A model generated the notes under the pieces. The model worked only from the letters and a program-made list of their open reading frames with translations. It had not been told where the DNA came from and did no database searches. Shown in pieces: positions 35,388-45,238 of a stretch of 64,000 nt of DNA. The position numbers were made by a program, and so were the translations under genes. The DNA is from Bacteroides sp. MSB163 (GTDB lineage Bacteria; Bacteroidota; Bacteroidia; Bacteroidales; Bacteroidaceae): the NCBI RefSeq assembly GCF_036416795.1, contig NZ_CP143867.1, positions 5,572,001-5,636,000 on the forward strand. Direction: 5' to 3'. How positions within the stretch are numbered: position 1 is the first letter of the stretch; every line of letters begins with the position of its first letter.

Positions 35388-37265
35388 ATGAATAAATATA
35401 TAAATAAACTATTTATGATGTCGGCTATTGCAATGGCTGGCATAATGGGGATGACCTCATGTACAGACTATCTGAACAAAGCTCCGGAAAGTGACTACCA
35501 GGATAATGACCCCTACAAGAATTTTAAGAACTTTCAGGGTTTCACTGAAGAACTCTATAATTGTATCCCGGTAGTTTCAAACAACAAAGATGCCGGACAT
35601 ACTTGCTTCAACTATGGTGAAGATGAATACTGGGAACCACAGGAAATGCGTATGCAAGCCCGTAGTGTGGACAACGGAGACTTCTGGGCCTGGACTACTG
35701 TTTACTATGGTTACCCCAACAATCAAGGCTCGGCAGGTTCAGACAACCGAACTGACAAAGGTCACTTATGGGCCAACTCCTGGTATGCTATCCGTAAGGC
35801 CAATATCGGCATCGCCAACCTCGGCAATCTGATAAGCGCCACCGAGGAAGAACGTAATCTCATAGAAGGGCAACTTTACTTCTTCCGCGCATGGTACCAC
35901 TTTATGCTAATGGAATGGTGGGGCGGCATGCCGTATATTGATACAGTGTTGTCTTCGGATGTAGCTCCCACGTTAGCCCGTCTTACATGGCAAGAATGTG
36001 CGGAAAAATGCGTAGCCGACTTTGAACATGCAGCCAGTCTACTTCCTGTTGATTGGGATGCAACCACCGCCGGTAAAGTGACTTTAGGCAAAAACAATAT
36101 GCGTATCAACCGTATCATGGCTTTAGCTTATAAAGGCAAGACCTTGCTTTGGGCAGGCAGTCCGTTGATGAACTGGGCTTCCGGAGGCGCAAAGGAATAC
36201 AATGCAGAGTTGTGCAAACGAGGTGCCGATGCTCTCGGACAAGCCCTTGCCCTCACCGAATCGACCAACCGCTACGAACTGGCTGACTTCTCCGAATATA
36301 ACGACATCTTCCTGTTGCATAACTCAAGCGGCAAGCTGAACGGAGTAAAAGAGTCCATCTTTATGGAGAATATCAAGGATTATAGTGGACGCTGGCGCTG
36401 GAATATGGTTAACGACTTCCGACCTCAATCCATTGAGTATTCCGGTATTAAATGCTATCCTACCGCCAACTACGTAAACTACTATGGCATGCAGAACGGT
36501 TACCCGATTAATGACATGACAAAGGCAGATGCCGAATCAGGCTATGATCCCACACATCCCTGGAAAAACCGCGACCCACGCTTCTATAAAACCATCATGT
36601 TCGATGGTGTGAAGTGGAAAAGTACCGGTGGTGCAGGTGGAACGGCAGAACTTTTCACCGGAGGTAGAGAGAGTGAAGAAGCAAATGAAAAGAAAGGCTG
36701 CTTCACAGCCTATATGAACAGCAAACTCTGTCCGCAATTGATGAATACGGTTGACGGTTATAAAGAAAACAATATCATGATCCTCAGCCTTATGCGCCTA
36801 GCAGATGTATATCTGATGTATGCTGAAGCTACGGCTGTAGGCTACAACGGTCCGAAGGGTAAAGCTGCTACCTACTCACTCACAGCCGAAGAGGCATTGA
36901 ACAAGATCCGCGAACGTGCCGGGGTTGCTCCCGTACTCGACAAGTTCCTAGGTAGTACTGCTGACTTCCTGAGCGAATTACGCCGTGAACGCGCCGTGGA
37001 ACTGTCCTTCGAAGGTTTCCGTTTTGCCGACCTTCGCCGCTGGATGCTTCTCACCCAATATCCTTACACACTGAAGACCAAGATTGAGTTCGACCGTGCC
37101 GATCCTAGTGACTATAATTATGACGAACCGGAAGAAAATGCTATCAAGAACTTGCGTGAAGTAGTATTGCTTGAGCGTAAATATACCGACAGACACTATT
37201 GGTATCCGCTCCCTAAAAAGGATGTTAGCATGTATGAAGGGTTCTACCAGAATCCCGGATGGTAA
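35388..37265 (+). CDS. SusD-like surface glycan-binding lipoprotein
   Basis: A 625-residue SusD/RagB lipoprotein with a lipobox MTSC (Cys26), exported and probably anchored at the cell surface. The TPR-rich helical core is visible in GQLYFFRAWYHFMLMEWWG and in the C-terminal segment VELSFEGFRFADLRRW, a SusD hallmark. It forms the lid of the upstream SusC barrel and captures oligosaccharides. Located 16 nt after susC and 20 nt before the second susC, indicating one transcript. Confidence 0.94.
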   Translation: MNKYINKLFMMSAIAMAGIMGMTSCTDYLNKAPESDYQDNDPYKNFKNFQGFTEELYNCIPVVSNNKDAGHTCFNYGEDEYWEPQEMRMQARSVDNGDFWAWTTVYYGYPNNQGSAGSDNRTDKGHLWANSWYAIRKANIGIANLGNLISATEEERNLIEGQLYFFRAWYHFMLMEWWGGMPYIDTVLSSDVAPTLARLTWQECAEKCVADFEHAASLLPVDWDATTAGKVTLGKNNMRINRIMALAYKGKTLLWAGSPLMNWASGGAKEYNAELCKRGADALGQALALTESTNRYELADFSEYNDIFLLHNSSGKLNGVKESIFMENIKDYSGRWRWNMVNDFRPQSIEYSGIKCYPTANYVNYYGMQNGYPINDMTKADAESGYDPTHPWKNRDPRFYKTIMFDGVKWKSTGGAGGTAELFTGGRESEEANEKKGCFTAYMNSKLCPQLMNTVDGYKENNIMILSLMRLADVYLMYAEATAVGYNGPKGKAATYSLTAEEALNKIRERAGVAPVLDKFLGSTADFLSELRRERAVELSFEGFRFADLRRWMLLTQYPYTLKTKIEFDRADPSDYNYDEPEENAIKNLREVVLLERKYTDRHYWYPLPKKDVSMYEGFYQNPGW

Positions 37266-37285
37266 TCTTGACGTATTAACTAATA

Positions 37286-40123
37286 ATGACGCAAAAAATG
37301 AATAGAAAGTTTATATATATTGGCTGTACTGTTTTCGCCATGTCTCTGTTTCATGCAAGAGGCATCCAGGCGCAAGAAGAAAACAAAGATAGCCTGGTGA
37401 ATGTGGCTTTCGGTACGGTTGCCCAGGAAGACTTGACGCATGCCATTTCTACAGTCAACACGTCCGAACTGATCAAAAAAGTAAATAGTTCCAGTAGCTT
37501 AGTTGGACTGGAAAGTCTGATAGGTGGATACACCGGCAACGTATGGGGGCAAGAAGCACTTGTCCTAGTGGATGGAGTACCCCGTAGTGCAAGTAATGTA
37601 CGCGCTTCGGAAATAGAAAGTGTTTCGGTAATGAAAGATGCTGCTGCCGTGGTACTTTATGGTAGTCGTGCGGCAAAGGGCGTTATCCTGATCACTACTA
37701 AACGCGGTAAAAATGAACCGATGCGCATCGACGTACGGGGCAATGCAGGCATTAATGTTCCCAAATCTTATCCCAAATATTTGGATTCAGACTGCTACAT
37801 GACCCTTTACAATGAAGCTTGCCGTAATGACGGGCTGTCCCCCAAATACAGCGCATCAGATATTTACAACACTGCCATGGGAACCAATCCTTATCGTTAT
37901 CCGAACATTGATTTCTATAGTTCGGACTATCTGAAAAAGGCATATTATAATGCAGATGTGACAGGTGAAGTATATGGAGGCAATGATCGCACACACTATT
38001 ACCTGAATTTTGGTATGGATTATAGTAACGACCTGCTGAAATATGGTGAATCAAAGAATGCCTACAATATGCGTTTCAATGTACGCGGTAACGTAGACAT
38101 GACACTTGCCTCATGGCTAAAGGCTACTACCAATGCGGCAGTTGTCTTTACCAATCAGTATGCAGGTCGCGGAAACTTTTGGGGAACTGCATCCACCTTG
38201 CGTCCCAATTGGTTTGCTCCGCTATTACCCATCGACATGATGGATACCAGCGTCGCTCAAATACAGGAATATATTACCAACAGTAATCACCTGATTGACG
38301 GCAAATATCTGCTTGGAGGAACTTCCTCCGACATGACCAATCCTTTTGCAGATCTTCTGGCTGCCGGATATGTCAAGGAAAAGGCACGTATGTTTATGTT
38401 CGATGTCAGCCTTGCCGCCGATCTGGGTTCTTTATTGAAAGGCCTGACGTTTAAGACTTCTTATAGTGTAGACTATACTTCTTACTATTCGGAAGCTTTC
38501 AGCGAGACCTACGCCGTTTATGAACCTACATGGTCTCAGGTGAATGGCAAAGATATGATTATTGCCTTGAAGAAACACAATGAAGACAAAAAAGATCCCA
38601 ATGAATATGTCGGCAAGTCCACTTACGATCAGACCATGACGTTCAGTGCACAGTTTGACTATGCCCGCACGTTCGCAAAATACCACAACGTAGCAGCCAC
38701 ATTCATAGGCTGGGGTTATCAAACGCAGAATTCTGCTGACGAAAACCATGAAAGCAGTGATTATCACCGTACCAGTAATGTGAACTTAGGCTTACGGGCA
38801 TCCTACAATTACAATCATAAGTATTATGCCGATTTCAGTGGTGCCGTGATCCATTCGGCCAAATTACCCGAAGGCAAGCGTAACGCTTTCTCTCCGTCAG
38901 TCACTTTGGGCTGGAGAATCAGCAAAGAGAAGTTTATGGAAAATGTAAAGTTTATAAACGATCTGAAAATCACAGCATCTTATGCCAACCTGCATCAAGA
39001 TCTTGACATCTCCGATTATTACCTGTATAAAGGAACTTTCTCCAAAAGACAAAATGAAGGATTCTATGTACAATGGCACGATGGCACAGCGGGCGGATGG
39101 ACTCCAGCCTCTAAACGTGGCGATAATCCTAACCTTGGTTTCGTCACACGTGAAGAGTTCCGTGCAGGTATTGATGCTACGCTATTCAACCGTCTGCTAA
39201 AGTTGAACGTCAACTATTTCAGGCAGGACACGAAAGGCTTACTTACCCAAGGTTCCTCTTCCATATATCCTACGTACTTTGCTTTAAGTAGTAACTCCAC
39301 CTTCATGCCCTGGATCAATTATAACGAGGACAGACGCAGTGGTTTTGACTTCGCGCTGAGTGCCAACAAGAAATTCGGCGATTTTGACGTAACACTCGGT
39401 TTCAATGGTATGGTGTACTCCTCCGAAGCTCTGAAACGTGACGAACTTTACGACGAAGATTACCAGTATCGCAAAGGTCGTGCACTCGATGCTTCCTACG
39501 GTTATGTATGCGAAGGTTTCTTCCAGGATCAGACTGACATAGACAATCATGCCCGTCAAACATTTGGTACGGTAAAACCCGGTGACCTGAAGTACAAAGA
39601 CATTAACGAGGATGGTGTAATCGACAGCAAGGACCAAATTGAATTAGGAAAGAACGGTTGGTCAGCTCCTCCTTTCTCCTTCGGATTGAACTTAACTGTG
39701 AAGTGGAAAAATTTCTCGCTATTTGCCATGGGATCAGGTCAAACCGGCTCTGTAGACTTTAAAAGCAGTTCCTACTACTGGAACCGCGGTACGAGCAAAT
39801 TCTCAGAAGTGGTATGGGGACGTTGGACCGAAGATACAAAGGATGTGGCCACCTACCCACGCCTGACCACCACCAATGGTGACAATAACTACCGCAATTC
39901 CACTTTCTGGATGTATAAGCGTAACTATTTCCGCCTGAACCAAGTGCAATTGACGTATGATTTCCCTGAAAATACTTTCAAAGGAACGTTTGTTCGTGGT
40001 TTAAGTGTTTATTGCGGAGGTAGCAATCTGCTTACCATCTCTAAAGAGCGGAAGCATATGGAGCTGAGTACCGGTTCCCCTCAATGCCGTAACTTCTATG
40101 CAGGTTTCAAGGCTGCATTCTGA
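37286..40123 (+). CDS. Second SusC-like transporter lacking the N-terminal domain
   Basis: 945 residues, about 100 shorter than the first SusC. After the signal peptide (from M1 or M5, 37298; cleavage near GIQAQEE) the protein goes almost directly to a plug-like region (LVNVAFGTVAQEDL, then LVLVDGVPRSASN), without the carboxypeptidase-regulatory-like domain. The barrel is complete to a terminal aromatic residue (FYAGFKAAF). Such short SusC forms occur beside full-length ones in xylan loci. It pairs with the susD that follows and may take up a different length or decoration of xylan. Confidence 0.9.
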   Translation: MTQKMNRKFIYIGCTVFAMSLFHARGIQAQEENKDSLVNVAFGTVAQEDLTHAISTVNTSELIKKVNSSSSLVGLESLIGGYTGNVWGQEALVLVDGVPRSASNVRASEIESVSVMKDAAAVVLYGSRAAKGVILITTKRGKNEPMRIDVRGNAGINVPKSYPKYLDSDCYMTLYNEACRNDGLSPKYSASDIYNTAMGTNPYRYPNIDFYSSDYLKKAYYNADVTGEVYGGNDRTHYYLNFGMDYSNDLLKYGESKNAYNMRFNVRGNVDMTLASWLKATTNAAVVFTNQYAGRGNFWGTASTLRPNWFAPLLPIDMMDTSVAQIQEYITNSNHLIDGKYLLGGTSSDMTNPFADLLAAGYVKEKARMFMFDVSLAADLGSLLKGLTFKTSYSVDYTSYYSEAFSETYAVYEPTWSQVNGKDMIIALKKHNEDKKDPNEYVGKSTYDQTMTFSAQFDYARTFAKYHNVAATFIGWGYQTQNSADENHESSDYHRTSNVNLGLRASYNYNHKYYADFSGAVIHSAKLPEGKRNAFSPSVTLGWRISKEKFMENVKFINDLKITASYANLHQDLDISDYYLYKGTFSKRQNEGFYVQWHDGTAGGWTPASKRGDNPNLGFVTREEFRAGIDATLFNRLLKLNVNYFRQDTKGLLTQGSSSIYPTYFALSSNSTFMPWINYNEDRRSGFDFALSANKKFGDFDVTLGFNGMVYSSEALKRDELYDEDYQYRKGRALDASYGYVCEGFFQDQTDIDNHARQTFGTVKPGDLKYKDINEDGVIDSKDQIELGKNGWSAPPFSFGLNLTVKWKNFSLFAMGSGQTGSVDFKSSSYYWNRGTSKFSEVVWGRWTEDTKDVATYPRLTTTNGDNNYRNSTFWMYKRNYFRLNQVQLTYDFPENTFKGTFVRGLSVYCGGSNLLTISKERKHMELSTGSPQCRNFYAGFKAAF

Positions 40124-40150
40124 TTTTATTGATTAATAAAGAAGAAGATT

Positions 40151-41908
40151 ATGAAAAAGAAAATTATACCTTTTATAATAGGTGCCCTGATGCTCACCGG
40201 TTGTGATGATTTGTTTTCACCAGCCATCGAAAACTTCCAAGGCGTGGAAAACATGTACAACGATGCGGAATACGCACGGGGAATATTGCACAATGTATAC
40301 AGTCTGATTCCGGGCTATTACGATAACAGCGAGTATGGCACGGATGACGCCGTAACCAACCAGCCAAGTAATGTGTATCTGCAAATGGCCACCGGTGCCT
40401 GGACTACAAGTTCATATAATCCACAGAATCAGTGGACCAATTCCTACGGTGCCATTCAATACATCAACCTCTTCCTGGAGAATGTGGGAGGCGTAAAATG
40501 GTCGGATGATGAAGAACTGAACAAATTGTTTGCGCAACGCCTCACTGGCGAAGCTTACGGACTCCGTGGGATGTTCTATTTTTATCTGCTTCGTGCCCAT
40601 GCCGGTTTTGGTGCAAATGGCGAACTGCTCGGTGTGCCCATATTTACAGAACCTCAGACAATAGAATCGGATTTCAATCAACCGCGTGCTTCGTTTCAGG
40701 CTTGTGTAGAACAAATCTACAATGATCTTTCCGAAGCAGAGAAAAGACTTCCTTATGAGTATGAAGATGTTTCAGGAAGCGTTCCTGCAGATTTCCAGAG
40801 TCTCACACAAGACGTCGGTAAATACAACACCGTTATGGGTGCCAAAGCACGTCAGTTGTATAATGGAATCATAGCCCGTGCCTTCCGTACACGCACAGCC
40901 GTACTGGCTGCCAGTCCCTTCTTTGAAGATGTTTCCAACGCTGCCACATGGGCGGATGCCGCTAATGCCGCAGCTGCTGTAATAGACTACAAAGGAGGTC
41001 TATCAGGATTAGCATCCGACGGAGTGGAATATTACTCACCCACTATTATAAATACAATTAAGGATGGTGCCAATCCAAATGAAATCTTATGGAGAGGAAA
41101 CAAAGGAAGTGGTGATAACGATCAGGAATCACAAAATTTCCCACCGAGTTTGTACGGTAATGGTTACATGAATCCATCGCAGAATCTGGTCGATGTATTC
41201 CCCATGGCCAATGGATACCCCATCAATGACGCAGCCAGCGGATACGATGCCAACAATCCTTATGCTGGACGCGATCCCCGTTTGGGCAAATACATTTTTT
41301 ACAATGGAAGTACAATCAGTGAGAAGAGTATAACAATCAACATCAATGAGGGAAATCAAGACGGCGTTAACGTGACCGAAAACCGCTCAACCCGAACAGG
41401 CTATTACATGAGAAAACGCTTGCGCATGGATGTGAACTGTAATCCGGCATCCATTTCCAAACAGCCGCATTACACACCCCGTATCCGTTATACTGAAATG
41501 TACCTGAATTATGCTGAGGCAGCCAATGAAGCTTGGGGACCGAAAAACGCCAACGGCAGAGATTACTCCGCTTACGATGTAATCAAAGCCATCCGGAAAC
41601 GTGCCGGCATAGGTGGTATCAATGATGCTTATCTGGAAGCATGCGCTGCAAGCAAAGACAAAATGCGTGAACTGATCCGCAACGAACGTCGATTGGAACT
41701 CTGCTTCGAAGGATTCCGTTTTTGGGATCTCCGTCGCTGGAAAGTCGACCTGAACGAACCGGTATATGGCATTAGCTGGAATGGTAACAGTTATCAGAAA
41801 ATAACCGTGGAAGAACGTTCGTATGAAGATTATATGTACTGTTGCCCTATCCCCAACTCTGAGATACTGAAGTACAGCAACCTCATCCAGAATAGAGGAT
41901 GGAAATAA
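40151..41908 (+). CDS. Second SusD-like surface glycan-binding lipoprotein
   Basis: A 585-residue SusD/RagB protein with lipobox LTGC (Cys18). Hallmarks: GEAYGLRGMFYFYLLRAHAG and the C-terminal LELCFEGFRFWDLRRW. It follows the short SusC by 27 nt and should form a SusCD pair with it. Sequence is clearly different from the first SusD, so the two pairs are not a recent duplication. Confidence 0.93.
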   Translation: MKKKIIPFIIGALMLTGCDDLFSPAIENFQGVENMYNDAEYARGILHNVYSLIPGYYDNSEYGTDDAVTNQPSNVYLQMATGAWTTSSYNPQNQWTNSYGAIQYINLFLENVGGVKWSDDEELNKLFAQRLTGEAYGLRGMFYFYLLRAHAGFGANGELLGVPIFTEPQTIESDFNQPRASFQACVEQIYNDLSEAEKRLPYEYEDVSGSVPADFQSLTQDVGKYNTVMGAKARQLYNGIIARAFRTRTAVLAASPFFEDVSNAATWADAANAAAAVIDYKGGLSGLASDGVEYYSPTIINTIKDGANPNEILWRGNKGSGDNDQESQNFPPSLYGNGYMNPSQNLVDVFPMANGYPINDAASGYDANNPYAGRDPRLGKYIFYNGSTISEKSITININEGNQDGVNVTENRSTRTGYYMRKRLRMDVNCNPASISKQPHYTPRIRYTEMYLNYAEAANEAWGPKNANGRDYSAYDVIKAIRKRAGIGGINDAYLEACAASKDKMRELIRNERRLELCFEGFRFWDLRRWKVDLNEPVYGISWNGNSYQKITVEERSYEDYMYCCPIPNSEILKYSNLIQNRGWK

Positions 41909-41944
41909 ACAAAATTGTGAACACTATTAATAAAATAGCATGAT

Positions 41945-42979
41945 ATGAAAAAGAAATTAGCATATATCGGTCTGGCTTCATTACTCTTGTCTTTCACTGC
42001 GTGCGAAAGCTCTGACAATGAATTCTCCGACTTCGATTATCAAACTGTATATTTTGCCAATCAATATGGTTTACGTACCATTGAATTGGGAGAAGACGAA
42101 TTCCTCGATAACTCTTTGGATAATCAGCACAAAATATCCATTAAAGCAGCTTGGGGTGGTGGTTATACCAACCGCAAGAATGTAATTATTGATACTCAAG
42201 TAGATGAATCGCTTTGCGAAAACCTCTATTTCAAAGGAAGTAACACTCCTGTTACCCCTATGCCCACCTCCTACTACACCCTGGCCGCCAACCAGATCAA
42301 TATTCCCAAGGGTGAAGTTATAGGTGGTGTGGAGGTACAGTTTACCGATGCATTCTTTGCCGATAAAAAGACTCTTGATAATTATTACGTGATTCCTCTG
42401 AAGATGACAGGCGTACAGGGTGCAGACTCCATCCTTCAGGGTAAGGCAGTCGTAGCAAACCCCATGTTGACAAATAGTGGCGACTGGAGTGTACAACCCA
42501 AGAATTTTGTACTTTATGCTGTAAAGTATGTCAATCCCTGGCATGGTGAATACCTGCGTCGTGGAGTGGATCAAGCTGTGATAAACGGTGTTTCTTCGCA
42601 ATTGGTACGCCACCAGCAATATGTAGAGAAGGATGAGAAAGTAAATATTACAACTGAAAGCCTGAAAGACAATATTCTATCCTTATCAACCAAGGACGCG
42701 CAAGGTAATCTTTTCAATTACAACCTCAGCTTGACTTTTACCGAAGATGGAAATTGCACAGTAGGTAGTACTTCCGACGATCTCATCATCTCCGGTACCG
42801 GTAAATTTGTGAAGAAGGGCGAAAAGAACAGCCTTGGCGGTAAAGATCGTAATGCTATCTATCTGGACTATACAATTGACTTTAAAACCAAAAACATGCA
42901 GTACGCCACCAAAGATACGTTGGTGTTAAGCAGTCGTGCCGTACAAGGTGGCAAGTCATTCGAGATAGAAATAAGATAG
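41945..42979 (+). CDS. Surface glycan-binding lipoprotein (DUF1735 type)
   Basis: A 344-residue lipoprotein (lipobox FTAC, Cys20). The N-terminal half resembles the DUF1735 domain (YTLAANQINIPKGEVIGGVEVQF is split here over two strands), followed by a C-terminal beta domain found in Bacteroides xylan loci. Proteins at this position, after SusD in xylan loci, usually bind the polymer at the cell surface and have no enzyme activity. No catalytic residues are evident. Family name is by pattern recognition, so moderately certain. Confidence 0.75.
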   Translation: MKKKLAYIGLASLLLSFTACESSDNEFSDFDYQTVYFANQYGLRTIELGEDEFLDNSLDNQHKISIKAAWGGGYTNRKNVIIDTQVDESLCENLYFKGSNTPVTPMPTSYYTLAANQINIPKGEVIGGVEVQFTDAFFADKKTLDNYYVIPLKMTGVQGADSILQGKAVVANPMLTNSGDWSVQPKNFVLYAVKYVNPWHGEYLRRGVDQAVINGVSSQLVRHQQYVEKDEKVNITTESLKDNILSLSTKDAQGNLFNYNLSLTFTEDGNCTVGSTSDDLIISGTGKFVKKGEKNSLGGKDRNAIYLDYTIDFKTKNMQYATKDTLVLSSRAVQGGKSFEIEIR

Positions 42980-43013
42980 TATTATCTGGTATAAACGTTT
43001 AAACAAAGAAAAC

Positions 43014-45227
43014 ATGAAATACTTTAATCATAAGATAATCGGTATTGCCATGATGTGTGTAACGGTTATGGCATGCACCGATAAGTACGATTGCAACCTT
43101 CAGGTAGAAAAGCCTGAAGAAGTGGCCAACAGCGAATACCTGGCCAGCTTCGATTTGCTGAAATCGTACATTACCCGCGATGCCGGTTCACCATTCAAGT
43201 TTACGGCAAACTTGTCTGCAACAGACTTTTTAAAAAAAGACATTGCTTACAGCACCATACTTAGTAATTTTGATGGTATAGATATTGGCGATTCCTTCAT
43301 ACCTGTCAATTCATTGAAAGAGGATGGTTCCTTCGATTTTGGCGGAATGCAATTAGTATCTGATGCTGTCAAAGGAACGGACATAACGCTTTATGGTGGT
43401 ACGCTCTGTTCCAACCAAGGACAACGCACCGCTTACTATAATGAACTGATACAGCCCATTATTATCCCCTTCGTACCCGAGAAAGGCAAAACTGTGATTT
43501 GTGACTTCGAGAATGATGAACTCGGCACAGCTTATGGTATGACCGGGGGAAGTCTGGCTGTGGTGGAAAACGATCCGGATGGGAAGAGTGGCAAAGCACT
43601 GCATGTAGGTACCGATGACAACAAAGCTGCCTATTCACATCCTAAGTTCAACGTCAAGTTACCGGAAGGCCGAAAACTGGGCGATTACGTCAATCTGACC
43701 ATTGATATGCGTATTGTAAACAGTGATGGTATATATGGAGCAGGTATGAGAGTCTTTATCAATGGACAAGAATTTAACGTAGGTACAAATGCCCAAGGAC
43801 TTGGTTGTAATCCCAACACTTGGAATCGTGGAGCGGTCATCAGCTTAAATAGCGCCACAGCTCCAGGCTTCATATTGCCGGATGAAATGAAAGGACTTAC
43901 TGAATTTGAGCTTGCCGTTGGATCCGCCTCTGGAGGAGCACAATATTTTCTCGATAACATCGTGATGAATTATGAGCTTCCCGGAACAGGTGTCACTAAA
44001 ATTGACTTTGAAAAAGATGAACTTGGTACATCTTATCCGATGACAAACGGAAACTCTTCCGTTGTAGAGAATGATCCAGAAGGCAGTGGCAAAGTATTAC
44101 ACGTAGGTACGGCTGCCACCCCTTGCAATAGATCTTATCCTAAATTCACTGTAAAATTGCAAAACGGAAGAACGTTAGGTGACTACATAGGTCTTTCTCT
44201 CGACATGTACCTGATAGATGGCAAAGGTGGCTGGGGTGACGGCATGCGGGTAGTAATTAATGGACAAGAGTTCAACTGTGGCCAAGGACCGTTCAACTTC
44301 GGTTGTGAAGCTAACAAATGGGGACGAGACAAGATTTATATCACATTCCTGAAAGAAGGTGAAACTGCGGGAAGTGGAAAGATCGCCATTCCCAATTCCC
44401 TGAAGGATCTGACCGAGATAGAACTGGCCGTAGGTTCAGGCTCGGGCGAGTGGCATGCTTACATCGATAATATCAACCTCCACTGGAAAGCCGATGATAC
44501 CATCATCGAGAAAACTCCCGAAGAGAAAAAGAACATCTTCACAGAAGAGATGAATAAATGGATCGGTGCTATAGTAAATGCCGGTGGTGAGTCTGTAAAA
44601 GTATGGAATATTGTAGGCGAACCACTTGACAAAACCATGGATGCCAACACCTTCAACTGGGGTGAATACTTGGGCGAAGTAGAATATGCACGTACAGCCG
44701 TGAAACAAGCCCGTGACACAGCGAAAATTGATCTCAACCTCTTCGTCAGCAATACATTCAATCAATCTGATGAGATGGGACAGAAAGCCGATGAATTGAT
44801 TGCATTGGTAAAATCCTGGGAAGCAGATGATGTAACCCATATTGACGGATACAACATCCTTCTCCATGCGGTTTATTCCAAAGATGCCACTTCCCAGAAA
44901 GCCAATGAAGAGATGATTTCCGAATTGTTCGACAAGCTGGCACAGACCGGTAAACTGATACGTGTATCCGACCTCAGCATGATGGTGGAAGATACAGAGG
45001 GTAAGTTCATCCAGACCAGTAAACTGACTGCTGATGAACGGAGTGCCGCAGCCAACTATATAGCTTTCATCATGAAAGAATACCGGAAGACTATCGCATC
45101 GGACAAGCAATATGGCATATCCATTTCAAGTATGACCGAAACCAGTACCGGTAACAAGATTTGCCCCTGGACTTCGGGATACAATCGAAATGGAATGTAT
45201 GAAGGAATAGTTGAAGGATTGAAATAA
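43014..45227 (+). CDS. GH10-like lipoprotein with two inserted binding modules; probably inactive
   Basis: 737 residues, lipobox VMAC. An N-terminal piece (about 40-158) and a C-terminal piece (about 500-737) together resemble a GH10 xylanase barrel, interrupted by two tandem beta modules (160-325 and 326-490; both start DFE.DELGT). This split layout is known in Bacteroides xylanases with inserted CBMs. Key catalytic positions are changed: the TLxWH motif is TLCSN (Ser133, Asn134), the NEP acid/base motif is GEP (Gly535, Glu536), and the nucleophile position in IRVSDLSM is Asp653, not Glu. It is therefore probably a surface xylan-binding pseudoenzyme. Weak or altered activity cannot be excluded. 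Confidence 0.82.
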   Translation: MKYFNHKIIGIAMMCVTVMACTDKYDCNLQVEKPEEVANSEYLASFDLLKSYITRDAGSPFKFTANLSATDFLKKDIAYSTILSNFDGIDIGDSFIPVNSLKEDGSFDFGGMQLVSDAVKGTDITLYGGTLCSNQGQRTAYYNELIQPIIIPFVPEKGKTVICDFENDELGTAYGMTGGSLAVVENDPDGKSGKALHVGTDDNKAAYSHPKFNVKLPEGRKLGDYVNLTIDMRIVNSDGIYGAGMRVFINGQEFNVGTNAQGLGCNPNTWNRGAVISLNSATAPGFILPDEMKGLTEFELAVGSASGGAQYFLDNIVMNYELPGTGVTKIDFEKDELGTSYPMTNGNSSVVENDPEGSGKVLHVGTAATPCNRSYPKFTVKLQNGRTLGDYIGLSLDMYLIDGKGGWGDGMRVVINGQEFNCGQGPFNFGCEANKWGRDKIYITFLKEGETAGSGKIAIPNSLKDLTEIELAVGSGSGEWHAYIDNINLHWKADDTIIEKTPEEKKNIFTEEMNKWIGAIVNAGGESVKVWNIVGEPLDKTMDANTFNWGEYLGEVEYARTAVKQARDTAKIDLNLFVSNTFNQSDEMGQKADELIALVKSWEADDVTHIDGYNILLHAVYSKDATSQKANEEMISELFDKLAQTGKLIRVSDLSMMVEDTEGKFIQTSKLTADERSAAANYIAFIMKEYRKTIASDKQYGISISSMTETSTGNKICPWTSGYNRNGMYEGIVEGLK

Positions 45228-45238
45228 CCCGAAGTATA

